Shown here: piece after piece, positions 10,509 to 21,675 of the stretch
Position numbering within the stretch: the stretch's first letter is position 1
How the letters are laid out: each line of letters starts with the position of its first letter
NCBI RefSeq assembly: GCF_026262505.1
Contig: NC_067205.1
Location: 1,550,001 to 1,614,000 of the forward strand
Length of the DNA: 64,000 nt
From: Trichomonas vaginalis G3
Taxonomy: Eukaryota > Parabasalia > Trichomonadida > Trichomonadidae
Reading direction: 5' to 3'
Notes under the pieces: model-generated
What the model was told of the DNA's origin: nothing
Seen by the model: the letters and a program-made list of their open reading frames with translations, nothing else
Databases searched by the model: none
Made by a program: the position numbers and the translations under genes

Positions 10509-11484
10509 TTACGCTGTGAATGTGTCAACAGCGGTCATGCCTGTATCTGTATCCCATATTTGCCACAACCTTTCTGTATCTGCATTTGTGTATTTCGGTT
10601 TCAGCTGATACATTTGATTTGGCGTGTAATTTGTTTCCAGTTAATGGATTAATTGGGAGATCTTCATGCGGTGTGTTATTATTGTACTCCCAAATAAAGG
10701 CAGGAATAGCCTGAATGCTTTGGCAGCGCTCCAATGTCGGCCGGAATCTCTCAATCTTCCCATTTTGGTAGGGAGAATGAGAGTCTGTATGCCGCCATTG
10801 GACGCCCCAAAGATCAAGTAGATCTTGAAAGGCGCCCCTATTTTCTGAACCGTTGTCGGTCCAGAAACAATAAGGGGCGCCAAATTCAATGAAGGCGGAA
10901 GCCGCAACGTTCGCTGTCGTCGCTGCCAGCATATCTGGTATTTGTATACACGCTAGGACTTTGCGGCTAAAATCGTCGATTATGCCATAAATATACTGGC
11001 CACGAACACCCCTAAAATAATGAACATCTGCGTGCCAGATAAGATTGGGTGAAAGCGCCCAATATCTTACTGCTGTTTCTGGCCCGGCATGCTCTAATCG
11101 CGTCTTGGTGAAATGATTTTCTTTGAAGTATCTGCATACTTCTCTATAAGATACATCAATTTGTTGTAATTTCAAACGTTTCCATTGTTTTGTTTGACCA
11201 CAGGGAAAGGCCCAGTGGTCATGTATCACAGCAAGAGCTTTGATTTGGTCGTAGGGATTGACCCTATGACCTTTCTTGCCTTTAGGCAATGGGATATTCT
11301 GTAAGCTAAATTGATTTTGTAAAAAAGATTTTGAAACATCTAAATATTTGAAATCATTTGATTGAAGGGTTGGGGCGATGGGAACATGGGTGCAAGCTTC
11401 TTCCCATGTCATTTTACCTTCTTCAATCCGATTGGAAATACCAATTAGGTAAATTCGATCGACATACCCTTTGTAAGGATTCAT
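10509..11484 (-). pseudogene. DDE-2 transposase (integrase core), frameshifted
   Basis: Matches the intact 324-residue transposase at 38324-39298, with the D,D35E triad in HADVHY, TDNGSEN and YQNGKIERF. One extra T in the run near 10637 shifts the frame after NPLTG, replacing about the last 35 residues. The catalytic core is intact apart from scattered substitutions (for example R for W after KIERF). The start is taken as the ATG of MNPYKG, preceded by a TTCATTAGAATG context like the T. vaginalis initiator element. Confidence 0.85.
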
Positions 11485-11656
11485 TCTAATGAAGTACGTT
11501 AACAATCAAAATATTCTATAAGTGTCTAGTATGGAATTCAAAAGAATAAAGAAAATGGTAAGGTAAATAAACGTATTATGAAATAATTTATAATTAAAAT
11601 GAAAAAAGAAAAATAATAAGTAAAATGACTGGAAATGAAAATGAAAATCAGTGTAC

Positions 11657-11880
11657 AGTTTTATTTTTTTCTCGCTGTGAAACGTATTCGGTCATTTTTT
11701 TAAAAATTAATTTTTTGTTAGAGATAAGAGCTAAAACTCGGTAAACAACTTCTTTATGTCTAGAAAATTCTATCTTGCCTTTTATTTTTTTCTCGCTGTG
11801 AAACGTATTCGGTCATTTTTTAAAAAATTAATTTTTTGTTAGAGATAAGAGCTCAAACTTTGCAGACAACTCCCCCATGT
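11657..11880 (+). repeat. ~120-bp tandem repeats, DDE-2 right (2 units)
   Basis: Inverse orientation to the left array; these arrays form part of the long terminal inverted repeats. Confidence 0.8.
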
Positions 11881-12838
11881 CTAGCAAATTTAACATTCCG
11901 TCTCCCATTTTTATATATTTGGTTTAGAATGTTCGAAAATGCGTATATGGTCATTAATATTAATTGAAAAGAACCTTGAATTAATTCAATCTGATCTCAC
12001 AAAATATTTTAAATTACAACTTGTAGTTTGAATAGATAATTAGTATTAAACTCAAATAACTAGTTTATTTTTGAATAAAAATTATTTGAATTTATTCAAT
12101 TTTGTGAATTTTCTTTCAAAAATCAAGTTTAAATATCTTATTTGCCATATAATTATAAATACAATGAAATATTCGAAATTGAAAAGAAATGACTTTTTCT
12201 GTTCTTTCAATCATTCAATTTGAATTTTGCAATATTGGATTTCTCATTAAATAGCTATTAAAAACAACAAGCAATTTAACTTACATTCAAATTTATTTGT
12301 GTTATATTCAATCTTCTCAAAACTTATAATTTTCGGCTATAGCATGATTATATGCTATATAATATAATAAACCTATAATAGTATCATTCTTTCAATTATT
12401 TGAAGAGAAAACCGAAAAAATCTATTTTCGGTCTATAACAATCTTAAAAGCGAAGGATAAACCTCAAAATTTACGAATATAATGAGTGGGAATAGGCGTA
12501 AAGCAAAAATTACTATTTCATATGGTTTTATGATAGATAAGCATTATATTCCCACTCATTATATTCGTAAATTTTGAGGTTTATCCTTCGCTTTTAAGAT
12601 CATTGAATTTGATTTTTATATAAAATAGTTATAGATTAGAAAATAATATGAGTTTATGTGATATTATTTTTCAGAAGATTTTGTGTTCTTCTTCAAAATT
12701 TTATTTTTTTATTAAAAAGAATCTTTACAAAATATACATTTACTTTAATTAATATTTAAAATCGTGCTCTATCAAAAGTTCCAAAAATTCAATATTTTAG
12801 CTTTTCTGAGGTGTCACTTTTTGATGAATTTCTGTTTA

Positions 12839-13109
12839 CTACAGCATATGTTTACCTATTAGAATTTAGCAATCATCGTTGATAAACAAAATAAAGAATA
12901 ATATTGCTAAAATAAAATGATTTTCATGAAATTCTTGCCATATTGCATAATTCCTAATGCAAGTCTATATTTTATTGCATATAAATTCAAATAGAATTCA
13001 ATTGATTATATTTTCTTTCATGAATAAATTAATTGTAAAATAGGCTGCAACACTATCAATAATAGAATTTGTATATATAAATAAATTTGTAAGAAAAATT
13101 GATTTCAAT
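12839..13109. other. Inverted copy of S8 protease upstream flank
   Basis: Reverse complement of about 7788-8061. It stops exactly at the DDE-3 end. No gene. Confidence 0.65.
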
Positions 13110-13689
13110 TGTTATAGACCGAAAATAGATTTTTTCAGTTTTCTCTTCAAATAATTGAAAGAATGATACTATTATAGGTTTATTATATTATATAGCATAT
13201 AATCATGCTATAGCCGAAAATTATAAGTTTTGAGAAGATTGAATATAACACAAATAAATTTGAATGTAAGTTAAATTGCTTGTTGTTTTTAATAGCTATT
13301 TAATGAGAAATCCAATATTGCAAAATTCAAATTGAATGATTTGAAAGAACAGAAAAAGTCATTCTTTTCAATTTCGAATATGTTTCATTGTATTTATAAT
13401 TATATGGCAAATAAGATATTTAAACTTGATTTTTGAAGGACAATTCACAAAATTGAATAAATTCAAATAATTTTTATTCAAAAATAAACTAGTTATTTGA
13501 GTTTAATACTAATTATCTATTCAAACTACAAAGTTTGTAATTTAAAATATTTTGTGAGATCAGATTGAATTAATTCAAGGTTCTTTTCAATTAATATTAA
13601 TGACCATATTACGCATTTTCGAACATTCTAAACCAAATATATAAAAATGGGAGAAGAATGTTAAATTTGCTAGACATGGGGGAGTTGTC

Positions 13690-14070
13690 TGCAAAGTTTT
13701 AGCTCTTATCTCTAACAAAAAATTAATTTTTAAAAAAAAGACCGAATACGTTTCACAGCGAGAAAAAAATAAAAGGCAAGATAGAATTTTCTATACATAA
13801 AGAAGTTGTTTACCGAGTTTTAGCTCTTATCTCTAACAAAAAATTAATTTTTAAAAAAAAGACCGAATACGTTTCACAGCGAGAAAAAAATAAAAGGCAA
13901 GATAGAATTTTCTAGACATAAAGAAGTTGTTTACCGAGTTTTAGCTCTTATCTCTAACAAAAAATTAATTTTTAAAAAAAAGACCGAATACGTTTCACAG
14001 CGAGAAAAAAATAAAAGGCAAGATAGAATTTTCTAGACATAAAGAAGTTGTTTACCAAGTGTCAGCTGTT
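13690..14070 (-). repeat. ~120-bp tandem repeats, DDE-3 left (3 units)
   Basis: Same unit as in the other copies, mostly with CACAGCG. Confidence 0.85.
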
Positions 14071-14192
14071 ACTTCTTCTCAATACTGATATAAAATAAAA
14101 ATCTTTATTATTTATTTAACCTTTATTGTTTCATTAAACTTCATTTATTTTATATTATAGTTTTATTCTTTTAGCTAATTGTAAAATAATCT

Positions 14193-14198
14193 AATTTT
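14193..14198. repeat. Target site duplication of Maverick B, left
   Basis: AATTTT, repeated at 34094-34099. Unoccupied DDE copies read CTAATTTTATATC at this site, with a single AATTTT. Confidence 0.9.
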
Positions 14199-14393
14199 AG
14201 TAGTATATGTTGAAGGGTTGTGTGACTTTTTTTGTAAACGTAAGAATTCATACAATATTGAACGATTTTGTATCATTTTTTTTAACATATGAAGTAAAAA
14301 ATGTATGATTCTTACGGTTTTTATTCTTACGTTTTTGAATAAATCAAGATTTAAAAAATTTTCAAAATTGTAAGACATTTACACTCAGCCCAT
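14199..14393 (+). repeat. Maverick B terminal inverted repeat, left
   Basis: About 195 bp, inverse of 33899-34093. It contains repeated CTTACG motifs. Confidence 0.95.
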
Positions 14394-14535
14394 AAATGAT
14401 GTAATAAACACATAAAAGAAGCTATATATAGATGATGTCAGATATTCCGCGATTAATTAAACATTGTTTAAATCATGAATGAAATCAATGGAGTCATAAT
14501 CAATGAAGTCATAAACGAGAAAAATAAATTAGAAA

Positions 14536-14904
14536 CTAATGATTATTTGAATTTATGAAATCAATTATTTGATTTATTCTTTCTTCAATCTCTTCTATTC
14601 TTTTTGTTAAATCATCTATTTTCATTAATGAGGTGATTCTTGATTGAGGAATAGATTTCAAACTAACCACTCCTTTTATTTTTGAAATTTTGAATCCATC
14701 AACTTTAAACATTTTATTCAATTTACATGTTGTCAATTCTTCAAATAATTTTTTATTATTAGCATAATAGTCATTAAATTCTTCAACAGATGAAAAAATT
14801 TTTGTTTCAGTAATTGGTTTGACAACGTTTATTTTTTGTTGAACATTTTCACTTTCATTTATTTCTTCCTCCTCTGTTTCATTTATTTTTAAAATTGGTT
14901 TCAT
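14536..14904 (-). CDS. Maverick B 122-residue coiled-coil protein
   Basis: Whole frame starting MKPILKINETEEEE. The N-terminal 30 residues are acidic, then comes a mixed globular part, and the last 30 residues (IDDLTKRIEEIEERI onward) have heptad spacing typical of a coiled coil. Family not recognised. Its upstream region is occupied by a 715-bp TA-flanked insertion 11 bp before the start codon, so any promoter has been displaced. A structural or oligomerising role is a guess. Confidence 0.5.
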   Translation of the reverse strand: MKPILKINETEEEEINESENVQQKINVVKPITETKIFSSVEEFNDYYANNKKLFEELTTCKLNKMFKVDGFKISKIKGVVSLKSIPQSRITSLMKIDDLTKRIEEIEERINQIIDFINSNNH

Positions 14905-14915
14905 TTTGTTTCATA

Positions 14916-15630
14916 TTAAGTTCTGTCAAAATGTAAGCTATTGAATTTTTTGAGAGGGAAATAATCATCGAGGAAGTAAAAAGTGACGCTTTAGGAAATA
15001 TTATTAGAAATATGATAATAAATATATTTGGAAAAAATATGTTTTTTTCAAAAATTGAAATGTTCATAGAATATTTTGAAATATGTAGGGAATTGAATTC
15101 GGTAATATATGATAAACAGGATTTTTAAATTTCAAGGAAAAATAGCTTTTGTGAATACTTTTGAGAACTCTTCTCAAAGATCATGATTCAAATATATTAA
15201 GGAGCCAAAATATTAGAGATGAGTTCACAATCAAAATTTTCTCACTTTTCTTCCAAATTGACATCCTTACTCACCACTTTCAAGTTTTTCATACATATAT
15301 CTTACCCATTCATTTGGAATACGAGGTCTCGAGTTTTCGTTCATTTTTTTTACTTTACAAAACTGTTTATTTTTCAGAATTTTTAAATTTGAAAAAATCC
15401 ATTCTATATCTGATAAATAATATATTATTTTTCAATCAAAATATTTTGATTATCATCTCAAAAGTGTTCTCAAAACCTAGTTTTTCTTATTTTGGAGAAT
15501 CTTAATATTTATATTATTATAAACTAATTGAACACCATATGTTTTTGTATACTTTTACAAAAAAATTGATAGATTTGTGATACTTCCCCCGACGATAGAA
15601 TTGAATAGCTTACATTTTGACAGAACTTAA
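14916..15630. mobile_element. 715-bp Tc1/mariner-type MITE inside Maverick B
   Basis: TIRs begin TTAAGTTCTGTCAAAATGTA and match over about 32 bp with one mismatch. TA flanks at 14914-14915 and 15631-15632 fit a TA target duplication. The interior shows no transposase and only weak AT-rich frames. It sits between the divergent genes at 14536 and 15708. Confidence 0.75.
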
Positions 15631-15707
15631 TATGGAACAATTTATCATTAAATAAAAATTAGAATATAAGTGATGAAATATATTTTTTAATTAATATTAA
15701 ATCAGAA

Positions 15708-15932
15708 ATGGCGGCAGGATTCTTTAAAAAATTATGGGAAGGAATTAAGAAAGCTGCGGGTTGGGTTCATCAAAAGATTATTAAACCCGTTGCAAACTTT
15801 TTGGCACCAGTAGCGAAAACGGCAGGAACTATCATAGGTGGAGTATTAGGTACTAAAGCAGGTAATCCAGCGATGGGAGCACAAGCAGGTAACGCAATTG
15901 GTGGAATGCTGAAGGAATACTTAATAAAATAG
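15708..15932 (+). CDS. Maverick B 74-residue membrane-active-type peptide
   Basis: Whole frame. The first 35 residues form an amphipathic Lys/Trp helix (FFKKLWEGIKKAAGW), followed by a Gly/Ala-rich hydrophobic stretch (TAGTIIGGVLGTKAG) and a short polar tail. Such small amphipathic proteins often act in membrane penetration of non-enveloped particles, which is inference here. It lies just before the major capsid gene. A decayed, inverted relative is at 16010-16179. Confidence 0.55.
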   Translation: MAAGFFKKLWEGIKKAAGWVHQKIIKPVANFLAPVAKTAGTIIGGVLGTKAGNPAMGAQAGNAIGGMLKEYLIK

Positions 15933-16009
15933 GAGGTAGATAGTGGAAAAATAAATAAATATTATTTTTATCTTAGTATCGGTTGAAGTCTTTGATAAAC
16001 TTTTTCTCC

Positions 16010-16179
16010 TTTATTTAATATTTCTCTTATTGGGCGGCTTTTGGTGTTATTGATTCAGCAACGTCACTAATTGCTTCTTTATTCTTAAATATCCAATTTG
16101 CTCCTTCTTCATTGTTTCCCAAACTTTATGCGCTCCTCTTTTTACTTTATCCCACAGTTTCTTAAAATCCTGCAGCCAT
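16010..16179 (-). pseudogene. Second copy of the amphipathic peptide gene, broken
   Basis: Reverse strand starts ATGGCTGCAGGATT, close to the ATGGCGGCAGGATT start of the gene at 15708, and continues with similar Lys/Trp codons before diverging. It is convergent with that gene. It has about one or two breaks. It suggests an inverted gene duplication inside the element. Confidence 0.5.
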
Positions 16180-16229
16180 AGTTGATTATTTCATTAAAAT
16201 TAAAAATTCATTTTCATCTTTTAATTTTG

Positions 16230-16248
16230 ATTTTTTATTTATTAATAA
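16230..16248 (+). promoter_or_regulatory. T-tract/ATAAATG promoter-like motif before capsid gene
   Basis: ATTTTTTATTTATTAATAAATG, overlapping the start codon. The same shape precedes genes at 18772, 19752, 21676, 23862, 24225 and 26885, and the minus-strand starts at 28836 and 33662. Confidence 0.5.
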
Positions 16249-17888
16249 ATGACGACTAACTATTTGGTGCCAAACACTAAACCGATTAATGGAAATGTGT
16301 TTCATTCATTCGAAAAGATAAATGAAATATTCGCAAAGAATGACGGTAGAAGATATTATAGAGAACTTGAAAGTTCATGCTATGACTCTGATGCTCCATA
16401 TTTTGATGATAAACAAACTCATTTAAGAATTACAAATCCGGCACATGATGTGAACCAATTAGGTGACACATATATTAAACGCAAAGTTAAAGCAACTCTA
16501 GTTTCAAATAAAGCTTTCACATGTGATGCCGCTTTTAAATGCATGCGTTTATTCGTTGGTTACAAATCATCAAATCAAAGCTTTAAACAATTAGAAGTAG
16601 AAACCGAAAGAGGTGATGCCGGTTATCTTCAGATGGATTGCGCCCGTGAATCTTTCGCATTTGCAACATATAAACCAAAATCAGAAAGGAAAGTTAAAAA
16701 GTTTGTTCATTCGTTATATAATAATGTTCAAAAATATGATAACTCAGTATGTGGTAAATATATTGACCCTTCAGAAGTTTTCAAGAAAGCAAATGAAGAA
16801 GTTGATGTCACTTTTGATATGATTATTCCGGTAAATGATTTGTTAGCATTTCAGGCGTTCGATGATTATCCTAAATCATTTGGTGAATCATTCTTAAATA
16901 TTATGTTTTCAGGGATACTTTAGTATTTTGTCAGGTTGACCCGTTAAGAGTTGCTGATTTACAAAATTACGTTTATGAAAAGATAACTGATGAAAATTAT
17001 GAAAAGATTATGAATCATGTTTATAAATATGATCGCAAATTCCAACAAATCGGACTTCCTGCCAAATTAATTACAAGCTTAGCCGCTACATCTGCTGACG
17101 CAACAGTTGATGACGTTATTATTTCATGCACAAAGATGGAAGTTTTAGAGGATAAATGCATTACACCAGGATACGGTTTAATTGAAGAATCAGTTAAAGC
17201 AATACCACGTTTATTCAGTAAGGAAGATCCATTCATGATTCCAGCTCAACATATTGACGTTCGTTCACTAAATGGAGGTTGCATCACTCCTGAAGGTATT
17301 AGCTCAGATTTCTCATACGCTCTTCATAATGTTACAGATGTTGTGTTAACATTTCCGAAGAATGCAATGCAAAGAACAGTTTTAGAAAATCCAATGCTTC
17401 GAGGTCTTCAGGTCACTATAGATTCCAGAAACTTCCCCGATCAAGCGATGACCACAGTGGGTGACATATTCTTTACACGTATGCTTCAAGCTTCTGATTT
17501 AGATGGAGTGAATGAATGCACAGAAGAATACGAGGACTCATTAACTAGACCACTGAATGATGATAATGGCACGCCATTAGCTAGAACATGGAAAGACCAA
17601 ACTTCATTCTTATGCACTATTCCAGTTCAACGTGATGGAGCGGGTATATTCTTTGATGGATTAGAAACTTTCAACTCACAAGTTACAGTACAAGTGAAAG
17701 CTTATCCAATCATTCAGGGTGAAAATGACACTTACTGTTCAAAGGTGACAAATCCTCCTCAGGTTTGGTTTACTAGGACTACGTATTGGACATGGACACC
17801 GGATGAAGGTTTGAAATATCATCCAACAGGTACACCACCACAGTATAGAAGTTCATATGATGAAATATTGATGAATAGAAATGTTTAA
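16249..17888 (+). pseudogene. Maverick B major capsid protein (double jelly-roll type)
   Basis: A ~545-codon locus in two open stretches, so broken with about one break. The N-terminal part is polar. The middle includes VTFDMIIPVNDLLAFQAFDD, and the C-terminal part shows alternating strands, QVTVQVKAYPII and an aromatic end (YWTWTPDEG). Length, position before the ATPase and beta-rich pattern fit the Polinton major capsid protein. No fold search was possible, so the call rests on context and pattern. Confidence 0.6.
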
Positions 17889-17912
17889 AATTATAAATTT
17901 ATTTTTGATTAA

Positions 17913-18731
17913 ATGGATTTAAATTCATCCACCCCTTATGAAGAATTAGCAGGAGTATATAATACATACGTAGATGATATGATTAATGAAGCATTGAGTG
18001 ATAATAGAAATGCTCTATCTAAGGAAAAATTAATGAAAATTCCATATTCTGAATGTTACTTAAATTCAATCACTGCAGCAATTGGTAAACAAAATAAAGG
18101 TAAAACATTAACGATATTAAAACAAATTATCATTATTGCTAACACTTCCCCCATTCACATGTGTTAATTTATATCAACCGTTCAGGTTCACCTTCAGATG
18201 ATACATTTGAATCTTTAAAGCATTTAATCAAAATTCCAATTATTTATTTATCACAAGAAGAAGCAGAAGATTATTTAAAAAACTTTTTAATGTATAAAGA
18301 ATTATATAATACAATCAAGAAGCAAGGATTAGAGGATAAAATTATTGATAAACAACGGGATGAATTATTTGAAACACTTTCTATTTCAAATTTTGAAAGA
18401 ATTTTTGCATTCACTCATTTTTCTAGATGATGCGTGAAATCAAAACTAATAACAAATGAGAAATCATATTTTAATCATTATTAACTCAATGTCGACACAT
18501 TCAGTGTTCATTCTTTATGGCTGTTCAATACTTCAAAGCATTAAGCACAAACATTAAATCAAATCTATCACTTTTCATTTTCAGTGGTTTTAGTCGTCAA
18601 CAGTTGAACGTTATGCTTTATCAAGTGAATTTACCAATGAGCATTAATGAACTTTACACACAATATCACAATTAGGTGAACATGGAAAAATAATAGTTGA
18701 TTTAAATAAAGGAAGTGTTAAATTTGATTAA
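17913..18731 (+). pseudogene. Maverick B packaging ATPase
   Basis: The first part has a Walker A (GKQNKGKT). The end contains FSGFSRQQLNVMLYQVNLPM, which matches FQGFSRYDIELIWKQSGITL in the whole ATPase of Maverick A, so the two are homologous along their length. It follows the capsid gene by 24 bp with a TTTATTTTTGATTAAATG start context. Broken, with about three breaks. Confidence 0.75.
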
Positions 18732-18771
18732 CTTTTTATAATTAATTTTTATTTTTTATTTATAATTAAAC

Positions 18772-19667
18772 ATGACAGAAATAGCAAATCTTCTACAGGT
18801 TCCATTAAAACAAGGGACAAACAAAAAGGGTGCATATAATAGAACTATGAAAGTTCCAGACGGAATGAAAGAATTAGTTCATATTGTTGCGGTCTTCAAA
18901 AGATGTTAAACAAATGAGAAACGTTTTAACATTACCAGAAGCTCAAGCATATGCCAAACGTCATGGTCCAAATTGGGAAGCACACGAAGCAGACATTACG
19001 GGTCCAAATGGAAAACCTGATGGTATAAATGAAGTTTTCGTTACTGATGGTCAAGGTAATATTAAAGTCATAAATGGTTACAAATTAACTATGACTGATT
19101 ATCCTAAACGTAAAGCATATAATGAACATTATCCTATGCAATTTGATGAAAATGGAAAAGCTGTTAAACAATACATTGGAGAAGGTGAAAATGGTCCAAT
19201 TAATTCATACCGTCATAATCCATATTCTTATTTCAATGAAGAATTAAATGCTATTGAAGAGGGACCGGATGGATTACCAATATGTTAATCAGTTTGATGG
19301 TCAATATGCAAATTTGAGACCTGAAATTCCAGCTAAGAAATTCTTTAAAGTTGCTTTATTCGATCCAGTGTTCAATGAACAGAAAGAAGCAATGAAAGCA
19401 GAATTTAAACCAATTCAAGTGGCAAGAATTTCTTCATCTTCACTTTCAGAAGCGTTCAAGGAATTGATAAAGAAACCACTTTATTCTCAACAAGGTTATA
19501 ACTTTGATTTAATTAAAGAAAGTGATAGACGTAAATTAGAAAAATCAGATGGTTTTAAGAATGCATGTAATGAAATGATTAAAGATATTGTAAATGATAA
19601 AATAAGACTGGAAGAAACTCAAAGCAATATCAATAACATAATTGGTGCAGTTACAAAGAAAGTATAA
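18772..19667 (+). pseudogene. Maverick B virion-type protein, unknown
   Basis: A ~300-codon locus beginning [15 protein letters not shown] after a typical T-tract start context. The central part has PNGKPDGINEVFVTDGQG and many Pro/Gly/Tyr turns. The C-terminal 80 residues are helical and charged. No family recognised. Lying between the ATPase and another particle-type gene, it may be a structural protein. Broken, with about two or three breaks. Confidence 0.5.
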
Positions 19668-19751
19668 GCAAACAAGGATGAACCTTGGGATATTACCGTA
19701 ACAACTAAATAAAACTTTAAATATATTTTTCTTTTTTTTATTCAATTATAA

Positions 19752-20388
19752 ATGAGAAGACGTTTCACAAGTCAAAAGAACACAAACGCAAAAGCAGAGA
19801 TTACGGTTGGTTATAACGTAAATGATGATAAATCACGAATTATTCAAAATGTTAAAGTTAATGTTAGCCCTGAATTAACAAGGTCAGCAACTCAACCAAA
19901 TTTATTAACTCGTGACTTACCGAAGAAGAGAGGAGCAAAATAAAGAAGATGGAGACCCAATCATTTTATCTGAACCCGGTAAAGAACCTGTTGAAATTCC
20001 CACTTATCCAACATACCCCCCACCTCTTTCATCAAACATCGAGAACCCAGGAATCTACGATTCCAGTCGCAATGCGCCATATAAAATAGACATTAATTCT
20101 GAATTAATGAAAATTTACCGTGATATAATAATTAATAATTATGATTCAATAATAAATTTAATTGACCAATCCGGTTTAATTATTTTACCTTATGAATCAT
20201 TAATTCACATTATCGCCATTCTTTGTGATGTTCAAGATTCAGACGTTAAGATTCAATTTTTCATAGATGATGAGGTTTCATGCTGCGGAACAGTTGCAAA
20301 AATAAATCCTATAAAGGATATTAGCACAATTAAGATATCAAAGAACGGAACAACAACTGAACTTCATTTAACATATAATGATATATAA
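19752..20388 (+). pseudogene. Maverick B homologue of the A 227-residue protein
   Basis: The N-terminal part is basic and Asn/Thr-rich, a Pro-rich linker follows, then a domain resembling the Maverick A protein at 49418-50101. Both have a helix with NLIDQSGLIIL / NLISKNQIIL and a later EVSCCG / EIECCG motif, then a strand ending in a tyrosine-rich segment. A shared CCG motif may bind metal or form disulphides. Function unknown. Broken, with about one break. Confidence 0.55.
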
Positions 20389-20442
20389 TAAAATAGTTGA
20401 TGAATATAAAATATCACTTGAAAAATTCTTTGTTAAGGCTAT

Positions 20443-20922
20443 TTAATATTCAAGCATTAACATTATTGAATAATAATCCTTTGAATCATAATCAATAATA
20501 ATTGACCTTTCACCAGTTTCTATCGTTTGTTTTATTTCTTTTTGTTCCCCACTATCTGGATCGGTCATTGTAATTGTTTTTGTTATAGTATCAGCTTTAT
20601 CTTTAACTTCAATCTTTTTTCCATCAGGATATTTAAACCAAAATTCCAAAAATTCGATATTGTCAATCTGTTCATATTTTAATCTATCAATTACATTTTT
20701 AATACCATCTGAAAATCTTATGAAATGGTCATTATATGGGTTTGATTGAACTAAATTTGAATGAAGTGAAATATAACCTGTTGATGAATATGACATTGAC
20801 TCATATTTTCTGAAAACACTAAAATTTATAACATGAATGAATTTCTTATTCGTTGAATTTATGAATTCTTGAGGTAATCTTATTCTAGTTTTATTTATCA
20901 CTGGAAAATAACGCTTTACCAT
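20443..20922 (-). CDS. Maverick B minor capsid-like protein
   Basis: A 159-residue frame taken from the ATG at 20922 (MVKRYFPVINKTRIRLPQ). It is beta-rich with a YISLHSNLVQSNPYND segment and FLEFWFKYPDGKKIEV. It occupies the place of the Maverick A gene at 50260-50751, which has a similar layout of strands (DMQFRLVDFQGEPVEL), so I read both as minor capsid jelly-roll candidates. Its start lies 19 bp from the divergent gene at 20942. Confidence 0.5.
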   Translation of the reverse strand: MVKRYFPVINKTRIRLPQEFINSTNKKFIHVINFSVFRKYESMSYSSTGYISLHSNLVQSNPYNDHFIRFSDGIKNVIDRLKYEQIDNIEFLEFWFKYPDGKKIEVKDKADTITKTITMTDPDSGEQKEIKQTIETGERSIIIDYDSKDYYSIMLMLEY

Positions 20923-20941
20923 ATTTTTAATCGTAATAAAA
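20923..20941. promoter_or_regulatory. 19-bp divergent promoter
   Basis: ATTTTTAATCGTAATAAAA lies between two opposed start codons and reads as TTTTTATTACGATTAAAAAT on the minus strand, again a T-tract before the ATG. Confidence 0.5.
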
Positions 20942-21636
20942 ATGTCAATTATCAATATTATTTCGAATAATAGCTGTGAATTAAATTTAACAGTTAGCGG
21001 AATTTATAATGTTACTCTCGTTTCTGTGAGTGGTAAATTTAATCCCATTCTTTTAGACCCTTCAGATTATATATCATTTATTAAAGATGACCTTGAAAAA
21101 ACGTATGATATGTATATAAATAATGTGATAGCGAAATGGGATATTAACATGATTTTAAGTTATTTAAATGAATCATTTATCGTATGGTATGAAGAAAATT
21201 TTAAATCAAAACCGATAAACTTTTTGAACTTGATGAAATAAATAACCTTATTAAATTCCGCTGAAAATTAAATTTTGTACTCCTCATCTTCGTTCATTGT
21301 TGGGGATATTAAATTTTGAAAAAGATGTTGGGGATGTTTTGTATTCTGACACTGGTTCCAATTTCATTTTAATCAAATGTGATAAAGTTAATACCCCAAT
21401 GAGATTTTCACATCAAACATTAGACCCTAACTCTTACCCATCAATACAAAACATTTTATCCATCAACTTAAACACATTTTCTTTATCATATCCGTTTCAA
21501 TTATCCCGGGAATTCATTTATTCTTCATTCAAAAGATTTATCAAATATTAAATTTAGAATAACTGACCTATTTGATTGTGATTTAGAATTTATGAATGAA
21601 ATATTATGGCAATTTCAAATAGAAAAAAATAGCTGA
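20942..21636 (+). pseudogene. Maverick B minor capsid/penton-like protein
   Basis: Begins MSIINIISNNSCELNLTVSG and ends FQIEKNS. It is beta-rich and lies divergent to another capsid-like gene. By size and secondary-structure pattern it may correspond to the Maverick A gene at 47211-48092, but similarity by eye is weak. Broken, with about two or three breaks. Confidence 0.4.
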
Positions 21637-21675
21637 TGAGATAACAATTAAATATTTATTTTTAAATCATAATAA

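Larger units (their letters stand above)
9033..12440 (-). mobile_element. DDE-2: complete integrase-type DDE transposon
   Basis: A 3,408-bp element with termini TGTTATAGACCG...CGGTCTATAACA and very long inverted ends that contain ~120-bp tandem repeats, so it resembles a foldback element. It is flanked by a perfect 15-bp direct repeat, ATCTTAAAAGCGAAG, at 9018-9032 and 12441-12455, read here as the target duplication. It carries one gene, on the minus strand. The TG...CA ends and D,D35E transposase fit retroviral-integrase-like DNA transposons (Ginger/IS3/IS481-like grouping); the exact superfamily is not settled. Confidence 0.85.
8773..12836. mobile_element. MITE-b, split by DDE-2
   Basis: Same termini as MITE-a, with TA at 8771-8772 and 12837-12838. 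About 656 bp belong to the MITE; the rest is the DDE-2 insertion at 9033-12440. Its left arm is the second arm type and its right arm the first, opposite to MITE-a. Confidence 0.75.

Noticed and set aside
9033-12440. LTR retrotransposon, because of TG...CA ends and an integrase core
   Set aside because: The ends are inverted, not direct, and there is no reverse transcriptase, gag or primer-binding site.
14879-15505. Small open frames inside the 715-bp MITE
   Set aside because: AT-rich, hydrophobic low-complexity products, not transposase-like and without start motifs.
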